Shown: positions 33,518 to 42,269, counted from the first letter of the stretch. The stretch is DNA of 54,875 nt from Planctomycetota bacterium (GCA_016872775.1 VGZA01000040.1:1-54875), one strand, 5' to 3'. The notes: generated from the letters alone by a model not told the origin. Made by a program: numbers and translations.

Positions 33518-34477
33518 ATGACGACACCATCCGCCATTCAGGGACCTCATCAGCAAATCCCGATGACCTCGGCCAGCGAAGCATTCCTGTCGCAACTGCT
33601 CGATCGTCTCTGGGACCGCTATCGCCAGCGCGTTGCCTATGTACAGGCCTACGAAAAAGTTGTCTCCGAATCCGGCGCGACATTCGTCAACGACCATATC
33701 GCATTCCGTACGATCGCCTGTCAGCATCCGTTAACCGGCATATGCACTCTTTCCAGAATCTTTGAAGCGCTCGGTTACCGGGCTGCCGGCTGTTATCATT
33801 TCGAGGACAAGCAGCTTTCAGCGATCCATTTTCAGCACCCGAACGGAAAATTCCCCAAGCTGTTCATTTCCGAACTCAAGGTCTGGGAGTTGAACGAGAT
33901 CCTTCAGGCGATGATCTTAAAGTCGGTTCGCACCCATCGACTGCCGATTTCCGAGGAGTCTTTGACGAAAATCCTGCGCTGCGAATTGCTGGGCGAGAAC
34001 GAGAGAGAGCAACTCCTGCAGCTGGTGCTGAATGAATTCCATGAACTTCCCTGGAATTTGCCGGAGAAATTCGAAGTCGAGGCGGTGAACCGCGTCAGCC
34101 AATATGCCGCCTGGGTCTTGGTCCATGGCTACAACGTGAATCACTTTACATCCCTGATCAATTCCCATGGCGTTCCTGCGTTACAGGATATCGATCGCAC
34201 CGTGGCCGCGTTACGGAATGTGGCGGTGCCGATGAAAGCGGAGATTGAGGGTGCCGTTGGAAGCAAGTTGCGGCAGACAGCCACCGAGGCCGTCGTGATC
34301 GATGTCGATATTTCCAAGTTCGGCGTGCGTACGACGATGCCTTGGACCTACGCCTATTTTGAACTGGCGGAACGCGGGGAAGTCATCGATCCGGAGACCG
34401 GAAACCGGGCGCGTTTCGAAGGATTCCTCGGACCTCAGGCAACACAGCTATTCGAAATGACGCGGCTTTCCCGCTGA
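33518..34477 (+). CDS. DUF1338 protein, 2-oxoadipate dioxygenase/decarboxylase (HglS/YdcJ) type
   Basis: This is a 319-residue non-haem Fe(II) enzyme family. The HglS type converts 2-oxoadipate to D-2-hydroxyglutarate in lysine breakdown. The family pattern is visible: NDHIAFRT with metal His60 and Arg64 in the HxxxR spacing, HGYNVNHFT with His209, and a conserved C-terminal tract GNRARFEGFLGPQATQLFEM containing a candidate Glu ligand. It is somewhat shorter than E. coli YdcJ. Whether 2-oxoadipate is the substrate is inferred from family and from the neighbouring aminotransferase. The ATG follows GGGAG at good distance. Confidence 0.75.
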   Translation: MTTPSAIQGPHQQIPMTSASEAFLSQLLDRLWDRYRQRVAYVQAYEKVVSESGATFVNDHIAFRTIACQHPLTGICTLSRIFEALGYRAAGCYHFEDKQLSAIHFQHPNGKFPKLFISELKVWELNEILQAMILKSVRTHRLPISEESLTKILRCELLGENEREQLLQLVLNEFHELPWNLPEKFEVEAVNRVSQYAAWVLVHGYNVNHFTSLINSHGVPALQDIDRTVAALRNVAVPMKAEIEGAVGSKLRQTATEAVVIDVDISKFGVRTTMPWTYAYFELAERGEVIDPETGNRARFEGFLGPQATQLFEMTRLSR

Positions 34478-34500
34478 AGTTCACGGTAACCGACGGTCGA

Positions 34501-34805
34501 TGCGCCTGTTCGATCACTTGAAAACGGTTCAGTTGCTGATTTGCAATCAAGCCCAACCAGCCTCGGAACCGCCCACGGTTGATGTCGTAGTCGAACGTGC
34601 GCATGGCGCGGCTGACCGCCGCAAGTATGTTCTGCGTAACGTCCTGAGCGTCGGCATACTGCAGTCCCCGTTTATGGCACTAGGCGAGGATCAGCGGCGA
34701 ATAGATATCGACGAATTCGCGCCACGCCAGATTGTCCTGACGATCCTGAATTTTCGCCAGCAGGCCGGCGTGGGTTGTGGGCCAGTGTTGGAGCGGCTTC
34801 ACCAT
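34501..34805 (-). pseudogene. ECF-type RNA polymerase sigma factor pseudogene (amber stop, region 4 missing)
   Basis: The minus strand from the ATG at 34803-34805 reads MVKPLQHWPTTHAGLLAKIQ, DRQDNLAWREFVDIYSPLIL and A, then a TAG (34680-34682). The same frame continues CHKRGLQYADAQDVTQNILA, AVSRAMRTF and DYDINRGRFRGWLGLIANQQ. This is sigma region 2 of planctomycete ECF sigma factors (typical: SPLIYxWCRRxGLQxxDAxDVxQ and FRGWL). The stop sits where a Tyr or Trp is expected. After about 34501 the frame runs into DNA antisense to the DUF1338 gene, so the DNA-binding region 4 is gone. The gene cannot make a normal sigma factor. Confidence 0.8.
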
Positions 34806-35035
34806 ATGTCTGATATTTTGACCCGTCCGCATCGAAAAGCAAGACGCTCCGACCGATTGACTTCCGCTTGCCGCCGGGCGACAACAACAAGCCCGGAATT
34901 CGACCGGATTGCCCCTTCGCTACCCTATGAGTCCGCCTGTGGAACGGCGAAGTAGCGCCCCTTCGAGATCATTCATGAGCGTTCGACGAACGCCTCGACC
35001 ATCTGGCGGTCCTTCAGGCCGACCATTCCAGCCCG
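34806..35035. other. Gap between the sigma pseudogene and the transposase remnant
   Basis: No protein-like frame was found. It probably includes the promoter side of the dead sigma gene and eroded N-terminal sequence of the transposase. Confidence 0.4.
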
Positions 35036-35619
35036 TGCTTCTTTTTCGCTTTCCGGACCAAAGCCCTGGCAAGACCATACCGAGCAGATTCTTCACTTAC
35101 TTGGGAACCCGGAAATCGTGCCGATTGCGATTCACATCCAGCGATATTTGGAAACCCTACCTGACCGTCCTGCGGGAAAGAGCCAAGAATGCCGTGTTGA
35201 TCTTGGATCGGTTTCATGTCATGGCGAAGCTGAACAAGGCGCTCGACGAGGTGCGTGCCGTGGAAGCCCGTCGCTTGGCGCAAGATGGCTACGAACCGGT
35301 CCTCAAGCATTCGCGGTGGTTTATCCTGAAGCGCCCCGAGAACCTGACCGAGAAACAAACGGTAAGACTGTCGGAACTGCTCAAGTACAACCTTCAATCG
35401 GTGCGTGGCTATCTGCAGCGCGAGGACTTCCAACGGTTCTGGGAGTATCGTTCTCCTACCTTGGCCAAGAAGTTCCTCGACGAATGGTGCCGCCGCGTAA
35501 TGCGCTCCAGAATCGAACCGATGAAGAAAGTCGCCCGCACGTTGCGCAACCATCAGGACCTATTACTCAATTGGTTTCGCGCTTCCTGAACCAGAATTCA
35601 CCCACGAATTCTGCTGAAG
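35036..35619 (+). pseudogene. ISL3-family transposase remnant (frameshift and internal deletion)
   Basis: The plus strand contains a long ISL3-type DDE transposase tract: RFTSSDIWKPYLTVLRERAK, AVLILDRFHVMAKLNKALDE, GYEPVLKHSRWFILKRPENL, QRFWEYRSPTLAKKFLDEWC and RRVMRSRIEPMKKVARTLRN, up to LNWFRAS. Upstream, QDHTEQI is in another frame (about 35070-35090), so a frameshift separates it. Right after NWFRA the frame ends, yet 35584-35619 reads LPEPEFTHEFC-stop, which looks like the true C-terminus of such transposases. About 40-60 residues, including the last catalytic acidic residue, are therefore deleted. The element is dead. Confidence 0.8.
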
Positions 35620-35694
35620 AGGCATCTATTTAATCCACCCGAGGGCTGTGAAACCCGCCAAGCAAATCCGCAAATTCTTGATGGCAGAAACAAA

Positions 35695-35734
35695 ATCACC
35701 CGCATAATTGACGGATCACCCGCATAATTGACGG
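35695..35734. repeat. Perfect 20-bp tandem repeat beside the IS remnant
   Basis: ATCACCCGCATAATTGACGG is repeated twice without a gap (35695-35714, 35715-35734), about 75 bases after the transposase end. It may mark an IS end or a target-site/junction duplication. Confidence 0.8.
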
Positions 35735-35794
35735 GAACTTACTCAGACGCTAGACTTTGCGTTGCTTCTTGCCCATAGTCGATGGGACAACACA

Positions 35795-36091
35795 ATGGCT
35801 GACGCGGGAGCATTTACGCCGATCACCGAGTGGGGCCGCTGGCTTCATGATCTCGATCAGTTATCGGACGCCGGACTTGCCGGGTTGGACATTGCGGAAA
35901 TCAATTTGCAATGTGCAGCCGATCTTCCCGGTACTAACAATTCGCTGCTCGCCAACTGTCTCACGAAGGTTGACGATTGGGCCATTCTTGTTGACCGCTA
36001 CACTGAGTACTTGTTCCCGCATTTTCGTACTGACCCAGATCGATTCAATGACAGCCAATCGGAGGAATATACAAGAGTCCTATGGAACTGA
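35795..36091 (+). CDS. Hypothetical protein, probably the first part of a frameshifted gene
   Basis: This is a 98-residue frame starting MADAGAFTPITEWGRWLHDL with a protein-like, acidic composition and lower GC than the flanking genes. No family is recognised. It ends SQSEEYTRVLWN-stop, while the overlapping next frame continues sensibly with LTDEMDRANCD. Restoring one base after TGGAAC would join both into a protein of about 137 residues. I therefore see it as part of a recently broken or misassembled gene, possibly acquired by transfer given the base composition and the IS remnant next to it. Confidence 0.5.
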   Translation: MADAGAFTPITEWGRWLHDLDQLSDAGLAGLDIAEINLQCAADLPGTNNSLLANCLTKVDDWAILVDRYTEYLFPHFRTDPDRFNDSQSEEYTRVLWN

Positions 36092-36201
36092 CCGACGAAA
36101 TGGATCGGGCTAACTGCGATGTTCCTCGGGTCATAACCGCCGAAGAGTACTCCCATCATTGGGATAGAGTAAATGCCGCAATGGACGCGTCAATGCGTTA
36201 G
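36082..36201 (+). pseudogene. Probable C-terminal part of the same frameshifted gene
   Basis: A short frame (ATG 36082, TAG 36199-36201; 39 residues) reads MELTDEMDRANCDVPRVITA followed by EEYSHHWDRVNAAMDASMR. Charge and aromatic spacing look like real protein. It overlaps the end of the preceding frame by 10 bases in a different phase. It is either a separate tiny gene or, more likely, the tail of the preceding gene after a one-base loss near 36088. Confidence 0.45.
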
Positions 36202-36281
36202 AGTCAATAGCACTTCTAACCCACTATCGTCAGTCGCTTGCCAAAAGCCTTACATACTTATCATGAAGCGATGACAGAACG

Positions 36282-36758
36282 ATGGCTCAAGTAAACCCTT
36301 ACGAACCTCCACTTGTCGTTGATCGCCGACAATTGCTATATCGCAACGTAATTCATCGCGTTGTCCGAGTGTTGTTGCTCGGCGCGATCGGCTATGGCGT
36401 GTACTTTGGCGGTGTATATGTTGCAGCGCTTTTGGATGCATCCGTGTCGACGCCAAATGCCGGTTGGGAATGGGGTGGGATTGTCGCTTTTGCACTTGTG
36501 GCATCGGAGATCTTTGTCATTGAAGCATGGTCACTTAGACGCTCCCTAATCCGCCGACTAATCGTGTCTTGCACAATAACGATTGCCAGCATTGTGATTG
36601 CAGGGCAATTCAGCGAATTAGCCGGCATCGAGCTGCGTCAGTATCGCGCGGCATTGTTTCTTCCGCGGCTCGGAATAGGTCTGCCCTCGTTCATAATTCT
36701 CGCGATAATCTCTCGTCGCTGGCTTAACATGTTTTCAAGAGCGAATAGGCCAAATTGA
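36282..36758 (+). CDS. Small multi-pass membrane protein with NPYEPP N-terminus
   Basis: This 158-residue protein begins MAQVNPYEPPLVVDRR; the NPYxPP start is typical of many uncharacterised planctomycete membrane proteins. Four hydrophobic segments follow (about residues 29-50, 66-81, 93-110 and 127-145). GC content is lower than in surrounding genes. The function is unknown. It lies between the frameshifted gene and the TauE-type permease on the same strand. Confidence 0.6.
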   Translation: MAQVNPYEPPLVVDRRQLLYRNVIHRVVRVLLLGAIGYGVYFGGVYVAALLDASVSTPNAGWEWGGIVAFALVASEIFVIEAWSLRRSLIRRLIVSCTITIASIVIAGQFSELAGIELRQYRAALFLPRLGIGLPSFIILAIISRRWLNMFSRANRPN

Positions 36759-36850
36759 GTCCGCTACTTTTCCCCGCTGCCACACGAATCCGACCTGTTC
36801 CACACGGCTACCCATCCTGTCCGTCCTGGTGAACATCGGAACAACTCTAC

Positions 36851-37768
36851 ATGGAACCCGTTCAGATTGCTTTGTACCTGTTGCAGTCCCTGTTGCTGGT
36901 GTCGGCTGCAGTCTTCGTTGTTTTCTGGGGCGTCTACGCTCGGCGTTCTAGGATCTCGGCGAAACCCTCCGGGTACCAGTTGCTCGTCGGCGTGATCACC
37001 GATTTCCTGGACACCCTGGGAGTCGGATCGTTCGCCACGACCTCGACGTTTCTGCGCGTACGCGCCCGGCCGTTGCTGGGGCCAGGAATTCCGATCGCCG
37101 ACGAGAACCTGCCGGGAACACTCAATATTGGCCACACTTTGCCGACGATCGCCCAGGCGTTGATCTATACAGCGATTATCGAGATCGATTTCACGACCTT
37201 GGCATTGATGATCGCCGCCTCCGTCGCGGGAGCCTGGTTTGGCGCCGGGGTCGTATCGAGGCTGCCGCGGCACAAGATTCAAATCGGGATGGGGCTGGCG
37301 CTGTTGCTCGCCGCCGCATTCATCGGCGCAAAGTTGGCGAAAGGAGAAGAAACCAACGTGGCGCTTGAATTGTCCGGGACCCGATTGCTGATCGGGCTCG
37401 CCGGCAACTTCGTGTTCGGCGCATTGATGACGATCGGCGTCGGCGCGTACGCGCCGATCATGATCATGGTCAGTCTGCTGGGAATGAACAGCAAAGCCGC
37501 ATTTCCGATCATGATGGGATCGTGCGCATTTCTGATGCCGCTGGCGAGTGTTCGGTTCATCAACAGCGGCCGTTTCGACGCGCGCGCGGCCGTGGGACTG
37601 ACCGTCGGCGGAATTCCCGCCGTGCTGGTCGCGGCCTACCTGGTCAAGGAACTGCCACTGTTCTATGTCAACATTCTGGTGATCCTGGTCGTCATCTACA
37701 CGGCGGCCACAATGCTGTACGCCGGCGTTCGTTCCCCTCACGCTTCGCCGGACGAACCACATCGTTGA
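36851..37768 (+). CDS. TauE/SafE-family membrane permease
   Basis: This is a 305-residue integral membrane protein with about eight helices. The first half has GYQLLVGVITDFLDTLGVGS and FATTSTFLRVRARPL. The second half has a matching GLAGNFVFGALMTIGVGAYA, as expected from the internal duplication of the TauE/SafE (sulfite/organosulfonate exporter) family. Substrates in the family include sulfite, sulfoacetate and other small acids; none can be named here. No operon partner is evident; a dispersed repeat copy follows at 37779. Confidence 0.75.
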   Translation: MEPVQIALYLLQSLLLVSAAVFVVFWGVYARRSRISAKPSGYQLLVGVITDFLDTLGVGSFATTSTFLRVRARPLLGPGIPIADENLPGTLNIGHTLPTIAQALIYTAIIEIDFTTLALMIAASVAGAWFGAGVVSRLPRHKIQIGMGLALLLAAAFIGAKLAKGEETNVALELSGTRLLIGLAGNFVFGALMTIGVGAYAPIMIMVSLLGMNSKAAFPIMMGSCAFLMPLASVRFINSGRFDARAAVGLTVGGIPAVLVAAYLVKELPLFYVNILVILVVIYTAATMLYAGVRSPHASPDEPHR

Positions 37769-37778
37769 TATGCCAACC

Positions 37779-37823
37779 CACCAGCCCATGGGGTGCAGTG
37801 TGTGAAGCTACCACGACGCGGCG
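37779..37823. repeat. Dispersed intergenic repeat, copy B
   Basis: It shares CACCAGCCC, ATG, GGTGCAGTG, TGAAGC and ACCACGACGC with 127-177 in the same order. The rest of this 250-base gap up to 38018 shows no gene; near its end GTCGAGATCGTCGAGTTTAT contains short internal direct repeats. Confidence 0.55.
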
Positions 37824-38018
37824 AAAACTGCATGCTCTTCTGGACCTCGCCGGCCAATTGAACAAAGTTCGGCCGCGCCAGGGCATCGCCGGTCGGCGGC
37901 GCAGCATCGTCGCGATTCCAGCCATTCGAAACGCAACATTATTTCTGGGGGTCATCGGTCCGATACGGGCGCACGACGAATTTGTCGAGATCGTCGAGTT
38001 TATCGAGTTTTTCTGGGG

Positions 38019-39305
38019 CTACTGGCCTCGCTCCTCAACGCGATAAAGATTCTCCGCGGAGCGAATCAGGAATCCTCGCCCTGCGACCGCATAGGAGGCC
38101 AAGGTACGTTCGCCGAGATCGTTGGAAGAGAGCAGCTCAAATTTGCGTCCAGCGCGTAGCACGCTGCCGACGCCGCTTTCGCTCTGAAAATAGAGCTTGC
38201 CGTCACCGTACAGCGGGGAGGCGGAGAAGTTGCCGCCCAATCGCTGTTGCCAGATCAAATCGCCGCTGATGGCGTCCAGGCAACTGGCAATGCCATTATC
38301 CGAGACCATGTAAAGTTCCCGATCGTGGAGCAGCAGCGACGGCGTATGAGGCGCGCCTTTTTTGAATGACCAGGCGACGTGGGTATCGGTGACGTCGCCA
38401 GCACCATCCGGACGGATCGCGAGGACCTGAGGGGAGTCGTAACCGGTACTGATAAATACCAGGCCATGCCCATATACCGGTCGCGGGATCACTGAGTATC
38501 CGTCGTACCGAACGCGCCAGATTTCGGCGCCCGTTTTCGGATCAAACGCTCCGACCGACTGCGCACCCGGACTGATCAACAGCGGCTGGCCGGCGACCGT
38601 GATCACCAGGGGGGTGCTGAAAGCAAACTTTTTGACGCCATCGCAGACCCGAGGAGATCTCCAGCGCAATCGGCCGTCCGCGGCGGTCAGTGCAACAAGA
38701 AACGGATCCTCGCCGCCGTCACAACTGAAGTACAGTCCGCCGTCGAAGAGCGCGGGAGTGCCGCCGTTGCCATGCACAGGTCGATAACCGAGCTCTGTAT
38801 TCTTCCAGATCGTATTTCCCTGAAGATCAAGGCAGACCGTGCCCTGGTGTCCGAAATGGGCGTACAGCCGCCGGGCGTTGACAACCACGGTCGGGCTGGC
38901 ATGACTGTTCTTCTGATGGATTCGCGGCGCGTCGGCCGGTTGACGCAGGACTTCCTTCGTCCAGACCATGGAGCCATCGTCAACGCGCAAAGCGATCACG
39001 CGCAGCGAAACCTCGGGCGGGTCCGCACCGGGTTGCGGAACGGCCGCCGTCAGGTAGACATGTCCATCGACACAGACCGGCGACGACCAGCCGAGCCCCT
39101 CGATCGGTCGCCGCCAGCGAATATTCGTATCAGCGTCCCATTGCACGGGCAAGTTCTGAACTTCGGTATGGCCCTGACCGGTCGGTCCCCGGAACTCGGG
39201 CCATTCTTCGCCAGACAGCGATGCGCCGAACGAGGAACCACAGACGAGCAGCAGCAGTTGCAGCCGGGTCTGCCAGTGACTTGCGGGATTACGGTTTTTC
39301 GCCAT
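38019..39305 (-). CDS. Secreted PQQ-like beta-propeller protein (full length)
   Basis: The 428-residue exported protein has a signal peptide (LQLLLLVCGSSFGASLSG) and the opening EEWPEFRGPTGQGH. Propeller blades with the PQQ-like repeat signature follow (GLGWSSPVCVDGHVYLTA, LQGNTIWKNTELGYRPVHGN, FDPKTGAEIWRVRYDGYSVI, LDAISGDLIWQQRLGGNFSA). The group is abundant in planctomycetes; binding of PQQ is not certain. It serves as reference for the shortened relative at 3021-3734. The ATG at 39303-39305 has GGAGA nine bases upstream and overlaps the preceding hydrolase gene by 17 bases, so it ends a three-gene run with the two hydrolase genes. Confidence 0.85.
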   Translation of the reverse strand: MAKNRNPASHWQTRLQLLLLVCGSSFGASLSGEEWPEFRGPTGQGHTEVQNLPVQWDADTNIRWRRPIEGLGWSSPVCVDGHVYLTAAVPQPGADPPEVSLRVIALRVDDGSMVWTKEVLRQPADAPRIHQKNSHASPTVVVNARRLYAHFGHQGTVCLDLQGNTIWKNTELGYRPVHGNGGTPALFDGGLYFSCDGGEDPFLVALTAADGRLRWRSPRVCDGVKKFAFSTPLVITVAGQPLLISPGAQSVGAFDPKTGAEIWRVRYDGYSVIPRPVYGHGLVFISTGYDSPQVLAIRPDGAGDVTDTHVAWSFKKGAPHTPSLLLHDRELYMVSDNGIASCLDAISGDLIWQQRLGGNFSASPLYGDGKLYFQSESGVGSVLRAGRKFELLSSNDLGERTLASYAVAGRGFLIRSAENLYRVEERGQ

Positions 39306-41295
39306 GCTTCGGTTCTCCAGGCTCATCGCCAAGTTCTTTGAGGTGCGCGATTTCGAAATGCTCCAGTAATCCAAAACAGAACCACTCGGGCCTCTGTTCG
39401 AACGACAAGTCGTCATCCAGGACCTGCCGAAGCTTCGTCGGCCCGTCATGCGGATCATGGGTGCGGAATCGAGCTGGGTCGATGGCGCGTGCCACGAGGC
39501 CAATCAAACCGGCTCGCGGGCCGAACGTAATCATATCCACAGCCTGGGACTTACCGGCCCAGGTTGCCACGGCCATTACCTGGCTGGCCTGAATCCCTAA
39601 CGGTCGCTGCCGGACCGTCCCGAGCAGCAGCGCCGCCAGGTAATCCCGCTGCTGGACGCGACACTCCCCAAAATAGAAAGGATCCATCACCACCACGCGC
39701 GATCCTTGCTGGTGGGCGCGCGTGGCATGCTCGGCGAGCGCAGCGCGGCCCTGTTCCCCGAACAACAGCACGGTTCGACGGGGATTGGCGGGCGTGAACT
39801 CGACGACCGGGATCGTCCATTCATTGCCGATGCGAATTTTCCATCGCGAAATCTCCAGGCCATCGAGCCGTTGCGCATCGACCTGAATCGCCTGCGGAGC
39901 CTGCTGCTCGCAGGCGACCAAACCGCGTAGAAGGGACCGCCGGCGCGTTCGCCAGTCCTGGAGTTTTTCCGGGTCATCCGGCGGAACCGAGCGACGCGGA
40001 AGTTCGTTTGCGAGCTGCAACGCCAGCGTATGGAAGTCGGAATTGTTCTCTGGCATCGGGACTTGCAGTTCTTCCGCCGAGCGGACCTGTCCGCTGACAT
40101 CGATTTCGTCGGCCGGGATCGCGAAATCATCGCGCGCGAAATGCGCGGCCAGCATCCTGTAGAACGCCTCGCGGTTATCTTTCTCGAAATTATGGTTGCC
40201 CGGATCGACGTTGTTATGTGTCCGCAAATTCCCCGGGCGACCAAAAAGCGCGAACGCCGGTTCGGCTGCCGCGAGCAACGGCGGCAATGCATGCGCGGTC
40301 GCGAAACAGCAGTCGTCGCTTTCGTTATAGGTCAGCAACGTTGGGCGGGGCGCCCGCATCGCGGTCAAATGCGTGTAGTCGGCCCAGGCACCGAAATCGG
40401 TGGGGGTCTGCTCCGAGTCCCCCAGGTCGGTGTGGTGGTGGATGCGGGTGATGAAACTGGAATAGCCGGCCACGGGATTGCTTAAAGTGACTCGCGGGTC
40501 GAGCGCGCTGATCAGGATCGTCTGCCATCCGCCACCGGAGAGTCCGGCAACGGCCACACGTTCCTTATCCGCATGGGGCTGCTGCAACAGCAGGTCGAGG
40601 CCTCGCTCCAGCGACAGATAAAACGGAGCGAGTCCACTGGCACCGCAGAGGTCCAGTTGATGCAGCCGGCCATGGCTGAAGCCCGACGTTCGCAGTTGCC
40701 CCATTCCGAACCACTCCAAATTCAGCGCGATCATGCCGCGTTTCACCAGGTTCAGACAGCGCACCTGTTTGTACACCGCGGCCTTTCCCAGCCGATCGTG
40801 CCCGTTGACGTTCAGTACGACCGGCACACGTCGAAGATCGGACGCCGGCCGGGACGATTGCTCATGCACCTGCCATGGGACATACAACACTGCAGGAATC
40901 CACATTCCGGGCAACGCCTCGAAACGCAGCTTCTTCAGGACGTAGCCATCCTGTTCGTACGGAATGGTCTCAAGGTATTCGACCCCGACCGGCGAACGCC
41001 GCCATGCGGTCGCCGCCGCGCCCCGGAAGATCACCTGTTCAAAAAGTTCGCGGCGAGTCGTCTCCACAAACTCCTGGAACTGTTCGCGGCTGACCAGCGG
41101 AGGCATGATTCGGAGCCGCCGCTCCGTGAACGATAACACCTCGGTAAACGACTGGTCCGGGGCCAGGATCGGTTTCGCCAGTGCCGCCGAGACCTGATCC
41201 TCGCTCCACGTGGGGCAAGGCATTGCAGCGAGCAGCCAAATCGCGGCCGCGATGCGGCAGGAATTCCATAAACAGAGTCTTTGTCGCGAGTGCAT
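39289..41295 (-). CDS. Large secreted alpha/beta hydrolase (acetyl-xylan-esterase-like), tandem domains
   Basis: This is a 668-residue exported protein. The signal peptide is at about 10-31. The first alpha/beta hydrolase domain (about 90-400) has the nucleophile elbow VAVAGLSGGGWQTILIS and the late FALFGRPGNLRTHNNVDPGN-His region. A second, shorter hydrolase-like domain (about 470-640) has a strand-turn pattern, RRTVLLFGEQGRAALAEHAT and SRVVVMDPFYFGECRVQQRD, but no clear G-x-S-x-G. The group is related to carbohydrate esterases acting on plant polymers. It lies 44 bases behind the small esterase gene and overlaps the PQQ-like gene. Confidence 0.75.
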   Translation of the reverse strand: MHSRQRLCLWNSCRIAAAIWLLAAMPCPTWSEDQVSAALAKPILAPDQSFTEVLSFTERRLRIMPPLVSREQFQEFVETTRRELFEQVIFRGAAATAWRRSPVGVEYLETIPYEQDGYVLKKLRFEALPGMWIPAVLYVPWQVHEQSSRPASDLRRVPVVLNVNGHDRLGKAAVYKQVRCLNLVKRGMIALNLEWFGMGQLRTSGFSHGRLHQLDLCGASGLAPFYLSLERGLDLLLQQPHADKERVAVAGLSGGGWQTILISALDPRVTLSNPVAGYSSFITRIHHHTDLGDSEQTPTDFGAWADYTHLTAMRAPRPTLLTYNESDDCCFATAHALPPLLAAAEPAFALFGRPGNLRTHNNVDPGNHNFEKDNREAFYRMLAAHFARDDFAIPADEIDVSGQVRSAEELQVPMPENNSDFHTLALQLANELPRRSVPPDDPEKLQDWRTRRRSLLRGLVACEQQAPQAIQVDAQRLDGLEISRWKIRIGNEWTIPVVEFTPANPRRTVLLFGEQGRAALAEHATRAHQQGSRVVVMDPFYFGECRVQQRDYLAALLLGTVRQRPLGIQASQVMAVATWAGKSQAVDMITFGPRAGLIGLVARAIDPARFRTHDPHDGPTKLRQVLDDDLSFEQRPEWFCFGLLEHFEIAHLKELGDEPGEPKHGEKP

Positions 41296-41339
41296 GGTAG
41301 CGTCCAGAGTAACGTTCGATGCGTTGCCTATTATTCCGT

Positions 41340-42269
41340 TTAGCGGGTCAGGTGCCGCGCAAGAAACTCGAACGTCTGCCGCTTCGATTCGTCCAGATCG
41401 GGGCCAAGCCAGCCGTGGTCAGCGCCGGCGAGAATCTCGGCCCGACCTTTCACGCGCGCCGAGGTCATAGCGTCGAGCATGCGATAGACCTGAGTGTGGG
41501 GAACCAACCGATCCCGCGTGCCCTGAAGCATCAGGATTGGAGCGTCGTTATCGTCGAGAAAGTTGATCGGTGACGCGCGGCGATAGCTTTCGGACTTTTC
41601 CTCCTTGGTACCGCCTAGAAAGTCCTTCACCAGCAGCTTCGACGGGTCGGGCAGGTCGTCTGCCGCAAGGTCGGTGGGACCAAAAAAAGAAACGGCGACC
41701 TGGACCTGACTGTTTTGATCCGCCCAACCCCCGTTGCCCTCCAGGTCGTCCTTGGGGCCAGTGACGCCGAGCATCATTGCCAGGTGCCCTCCTGCCGAAA
41801 ACCCGACCGCACCGATCTTCGCAGCGTTAATGTGGTACTTGTCCGCATGCGCCCGCAGAAAGCGGATCGCACATTTCACGTCTTCAATCTGCGCGGGGAA
41901 TTGATGTTTGGGGCAAAGTCGGTATTGAATTGAGGCGGTGACATATCCGGCTTTGGAAAACTCGAACAGCAGCGAAGTCATCAAAGCATCGTCCTTCTTG
42001 CCGCCGCGCCAGGCGCCACCGTGAATGAGCACGACACAGGGCGCTGGTCGAGCGAGTTCCTCCGGGGAGGCCAAGTCCAATTGCAATACCTGTTCGCCCC
42101 CCTTGCCGCACTCAATATTGGGATGGTAGGCGATACCGTCCGGAGCACGCACCCCGCCGCCCTGCGCGCGAAGCAGACGTGCGTGCGGGAACGGACCAAC
42201 CAGGAACAGGCTGACAAAGGAGAGCAAAACAAGGTGGGAAAACCGACGAGAGTATTGCGTTCTGATCAT
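41340..42269 (-). CDS. Secreted alpha/beta hydrolase, esterase/lipase type
   Basis: This 309-residue exported esterase has a signal peptide (HLVLLSFVSLFLVGPF) and the oxyanion motif CVVLIHGGAWRGG (83-87). The nucleophile Ser158 is in GAVGFSAGGHLA, with the Asp region LMLQGTRDRLVPHTQVYRML and a His in GADHGWLG. This layout is that of the feruloyl/acetyl esterase (BD-FAE-like) hydrolases. AGGAGA lies eight bases before the ATG at 42267-42269. It heads the run esterase, large hydrolase, PQQ-like protein. Confidence 0.87.
   Translation of the reverse strand: MIRTQYSRRFSHLVLLSFVSLFLVGPFPHARLLRAQGGGVRAPDGIAYHPNIECGKGGEQVLQLDLASPEELARPAPCVVLIHGGAWRGGKKDDALMTSLLFEFSKAGYVTASIQYRLCPKHQFPAQIEDVKCAIRFLRAHADKYHINAAKIGAVGFSAGGHLAMMLGVTGPKDDLEGNGGWADQNSQVQVAVSFFGPTDLAADDLPDPSKLLVKDFLGGTKEEKSESYRRASPINFLDDNDAPILMLQGTRDRLVPHTQVYRMLDAMTSARVKGRAEILAGADHGWLGPDLDESKRQTFEFLARHLTR

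Noticed and set aside
34500-34955. Plus-strand frame over the sigma pseudogene
   Set aside because: The minus strand carries recognisable sigma region 2; the plus frame is its shadow.
36764-37789. Minus-strand frame rich in Gln, His and Asp opposite the TauE-type gene
   Set aside because: Hydrophobic helices on the plus strand give this charged composition when read antisense.
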